From CAYMJK01 sp043101635 (GTDB lineage: Bacteria > Planctomycetota > Phycisphaerae > Phycisphaerales > UBA1924), in the NCBI GenBank assembly GCA_043101635.1, contig JBICIE010000112.1:1-7134 (forward strand): a stretch of 7,134 bases of DNA. The letters are read 5' to 3'. Below, in pieces: positions 6,268 through 7,134 of the stretch. The stretch's first letter is position 1; every line of letters starts with the position of its first letter. The position numbers and the translations under genes were made by a program. The notes below the pieces were generated by a model. That model saw only the letters and a program-made list of their open reading frames with translations. It ran no database searches and was not told the origin of the DNA.

Positions 6268-6990
6268 ATGCGAATCGCGGCGATTCTCGGCGTCCTGGGG
6301 CTTGCCTCCGGCGTTTCGGCCCAGCTTGCGGCTTATTCGGACCGCTCGGCCTGGGAGGTCGACCCGCAGGTGGGGGCGGTGGAGGTCCAGGGCTTCACGG
6401 GCATCGACATCCCCAGCCTGCAGCCCTCGGGCGGTCCCGTGCTGTTCGACGGCGTCACGCTCACGGTGGAGGGGACCGACTCGACCACCGGCTCGCCGGC
6501 GATCACCGGCGGGCTGTTCCAGGGCTCGATCTTCCCGGCGACGGGGCATGTGGCGTATCACTGGGACTTCGATGCGCCGGTCAGCGCCTTCGGGGCCGAC
6601 TTCTTCGGCGCGGCCACTGGCCTTGGCATCCGGCTGGAGGCGGCCGGCGAGCTGGTGGACATCTTCACCTTCTACAGCGGCTTCCAGGATGGCTTCCTCG
6701 GCTTCACCACGGCCACGCCGGTGACGCGGGTGAGCATCATCGGGTCGGACTCGGCCGGCGGCACAGCGGTCGGCGAGATCTTCGACATGGACGATCTGTC
6801 GTGGTCGGTGGCGGACACAACCTGCTACGCCGATTGCGACGCAAGCGGCGCGCTGGACTTCTTCGACTTCCTGTGCTTCCAGAACGCGTTTGCGACCGGC
6901 GAGCCGTACGCCGATTGCGACGGGAGCGGCACGCTGGACTTCTTCGATTTCCTCTGCTTCCAGAACGAGTTCGCGGCGGGCTGTCCGTAG
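6268..6990 (+). CDS. Exported protein with C-terminal GC-type dockerin repeats
   Basis: The ATG at 6268 gives 240 residues. It is preferred over an upstream in-frame ATG because AAAGGGAG lies 7 bases before it and a clean signal peptide starts there (MRIAAILGVLGLASGVSA, cleavage predicted after Ala18). Residues 19-185 form a Cys-free, Gly/Asp/Thr/Phe-rich, probably beta-sandwich domain like those of many exported PEP-CTERM-type proteins; I see no catalytic motif. Residues 187-213 and 214-240 are two 27-residue repeats, 22 of 27 identical, each with an EF-hand-like D-C-D-x-S-G-x-L-D-x-x-D loop followed by FDFLCFQN. This matches the planctomycete GC-type dockerin domain, expected to bind calcium and possibly an anchoring partner. 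All six cysteines of the mature protein are in this tail. It is transcribed away from the exporter. Its specific role is unknown. Confidence 0.88.
   Translation: MRIAAILGVLGLASGVSAQLAAYSDRSAWEVDPQVGAVEVQGFTGIDIPSLQPSGGPVLFDGVTLTVEGTDSTTGSPAITGGLFQGSIFPATGHVAYHWDFDAPVSAFGADFFGAATGLGIRLEAAGELVDIFTFYSGFQDGFLGFTTATPVTRVSIIGSDSAGGTAVGEIFDMDDLSWSVADTTCYADCDASGALDFFDFLCFQNAFATGEPYADCDGSGTLDFFDFLCFQNEFAAGCP
6826..6987 (+). repeat. 81-bp tandem duplication encoding the dockerin repeats
   Basis: Two 81-base units, 6826-6906 and 6907-6987, match at 69 of 81 positions by my count. Several differences are synonymous third-position changes, so the unit has been kept under protein-level constraint since the duplication. 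It runs right up to the stop codon. Confidence 0.85.
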
Positions 6991-7019
6991 CGACAATACG
7001 GTTCACTTAAGCCGAACGA

Positions 7020-7082
7020 CAAAGCCTCCTGCAAAGATCCGGGTGATGTGCATGGATCGCCCGTCTTCAACAGGAGGCTTTG
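7020..7082 (+). promoter_or_regulatory. Long imperfect hairpin: terminator or RBS-sequestering leader
   Basis: A perfect 12-bp outer stem pairs CAAAGCCTCCTG (7020-7031) with CAGGAGGCTTTG (7071-7082). Inside it AAGA (7034-7037) pairs with TCTT (7064-7067), and CGGGTGAT (7040-7047) pairs with ATCGCCCG (7056-7063) with one G-T wobble, leaving an 8-base loop GTGCATGG. It begins 30 bases after the dockerin stop, so it could end that transcript, but only TTT follows the GC part and there is no T-run. The right arm contains AGGAGG (7072-7077), 8 bases before a GTG at 7086, so it could equally hide a ribosome binding site. Confidence 0.6.
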
Positions 7083-7085
7083 CTC

Positions 7086-7134
7086 GTGGATGGTACCGGC
7101 CATGGACGGCCGGAGGGAAGGAGACTGCTCGCGC
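7086..7134 (+). CDS. Possible start of a gene cut by the window edge
   Basis: A GTG at 7086 lies 8 bases after AGGAGG and opens a frame (MDGTGHGRPEGRRLLA) that is still open at the window end, only 16 codons. The signal is the same as for the permease and adaptor genes, which also have AGGAGG with GTG starts. The visible peptide is basic and Gly-rich and matches nothing I recognise. A second purine-rich signal (AAGGAG, 7118-7123) suggests the true start might instead lie just beyond the window. Confidence 0.25.
   Translation, partial: MDGTGHGRPEGRRLLA
7096..7113. repeat. Short perfect hairpin CCGGCC/GGCCGG
   Basis: CCGGCC (7096-7101) and GGCCGG (7108-7113) form a 6-bp GC-only stem with a 6-base loop. 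It immediately follows the larger hairpin at 7020-7082, so two structures lie in tandem before the window end. It overlaps the possible GTG-initiated frame at 7086. Confidence 0.4.

Noticed and set aside
6826..6987. Two-unit 81-bp repeat as a CRISPR or mobile repeat
   Set aside because: The units are directly adjacent with no spacers and encode an in-frame protein domain duplication.
6051..7010. A 319-codon plus-strand frame overlapping the dockerin gene in another frame
   Set aside because: It is Gly/Arg-rich with no signal peptide or motif, whereas the alternative frame has a signal peptide, ribosome binding site and dockerin repeats.
7020..7113. Tandem hairpins as the end of an IS200/IS605-like element or an integron attC site
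   Set aside because: No transposase or integrase is in the window, and there are no recognisable attC core sites or target-site features.
1..7134. tRNA, rRNA or CRISPR array
   Set aside because: I saw no cloverleaf-like segment, no rRNA signature stretch and no regularly spaced repeats with unique spacers on either strand.

Overview
This high-GC window most likely comes from the Planctomycetota, probably a Phycisphaerae-like bacterium. The best marker is the protein at 6268-6990. It has a signal peptide and ends in two tandem Cys-rich, EF-hand-like repeats of the 'GC-type dockerin' kind, which I know mainly from that group. Degenerate short-period repeats and small palindromes between genes fit the same origin. 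The phylum assignment is inference; no rRNA or other phylogenetic marker is present.

Layout. Bases 1-79 hold a non-coding stretch of octamer-like repeats. Two small overlapping plus-strand genes follow (80-463 and 463-744). They look like the tail end of a phage-type module: a tail-accessory-like soluble protein and a one-helix membrane protein with a coiled coil, as in small holin-like proteins. A strong hairpin at 788-826 separates them from the convergent block.

Bases 831-6079 hold a four-gene minus-strand operon for a MacAB-TolC-type tripartite ABC exporter. In transcription order it encodes a periplasmic adaptor (membrane fusion protein), an ABC ATPase, a MacB/FtsX-type permease and a TolC-family outer-membrane lipoprotein. 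The first three genes overlap by 4 bases at GTGA junctions. The TolC gene is set apart by about 100 bases containing heptamer repeats and a perfect 8-bp hairpin. Together the proteins would form an envelope-spanning efflux or secretion machine. The substrate cannot be read from the sequence.

A 188-base divergent intergenic region (6080-6267) separates the exporter from the exported dockerin-type protein, so the two are divergently transcribed neighbours. After the dockerin gene lies a 63-base imperfect hairpin (7020-7082). Its 12-bp outer stem pairs a perfect AGGAGG with its complement, just upstream of a GTG at 7086 that may begin a gene cut by the window edge.

I see no clearly new multi-gene system. 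The most useful leads are the hairpin that may hide a ribosome binding site, the dockerin-type domain, and the repeat-filled intergenic regions.
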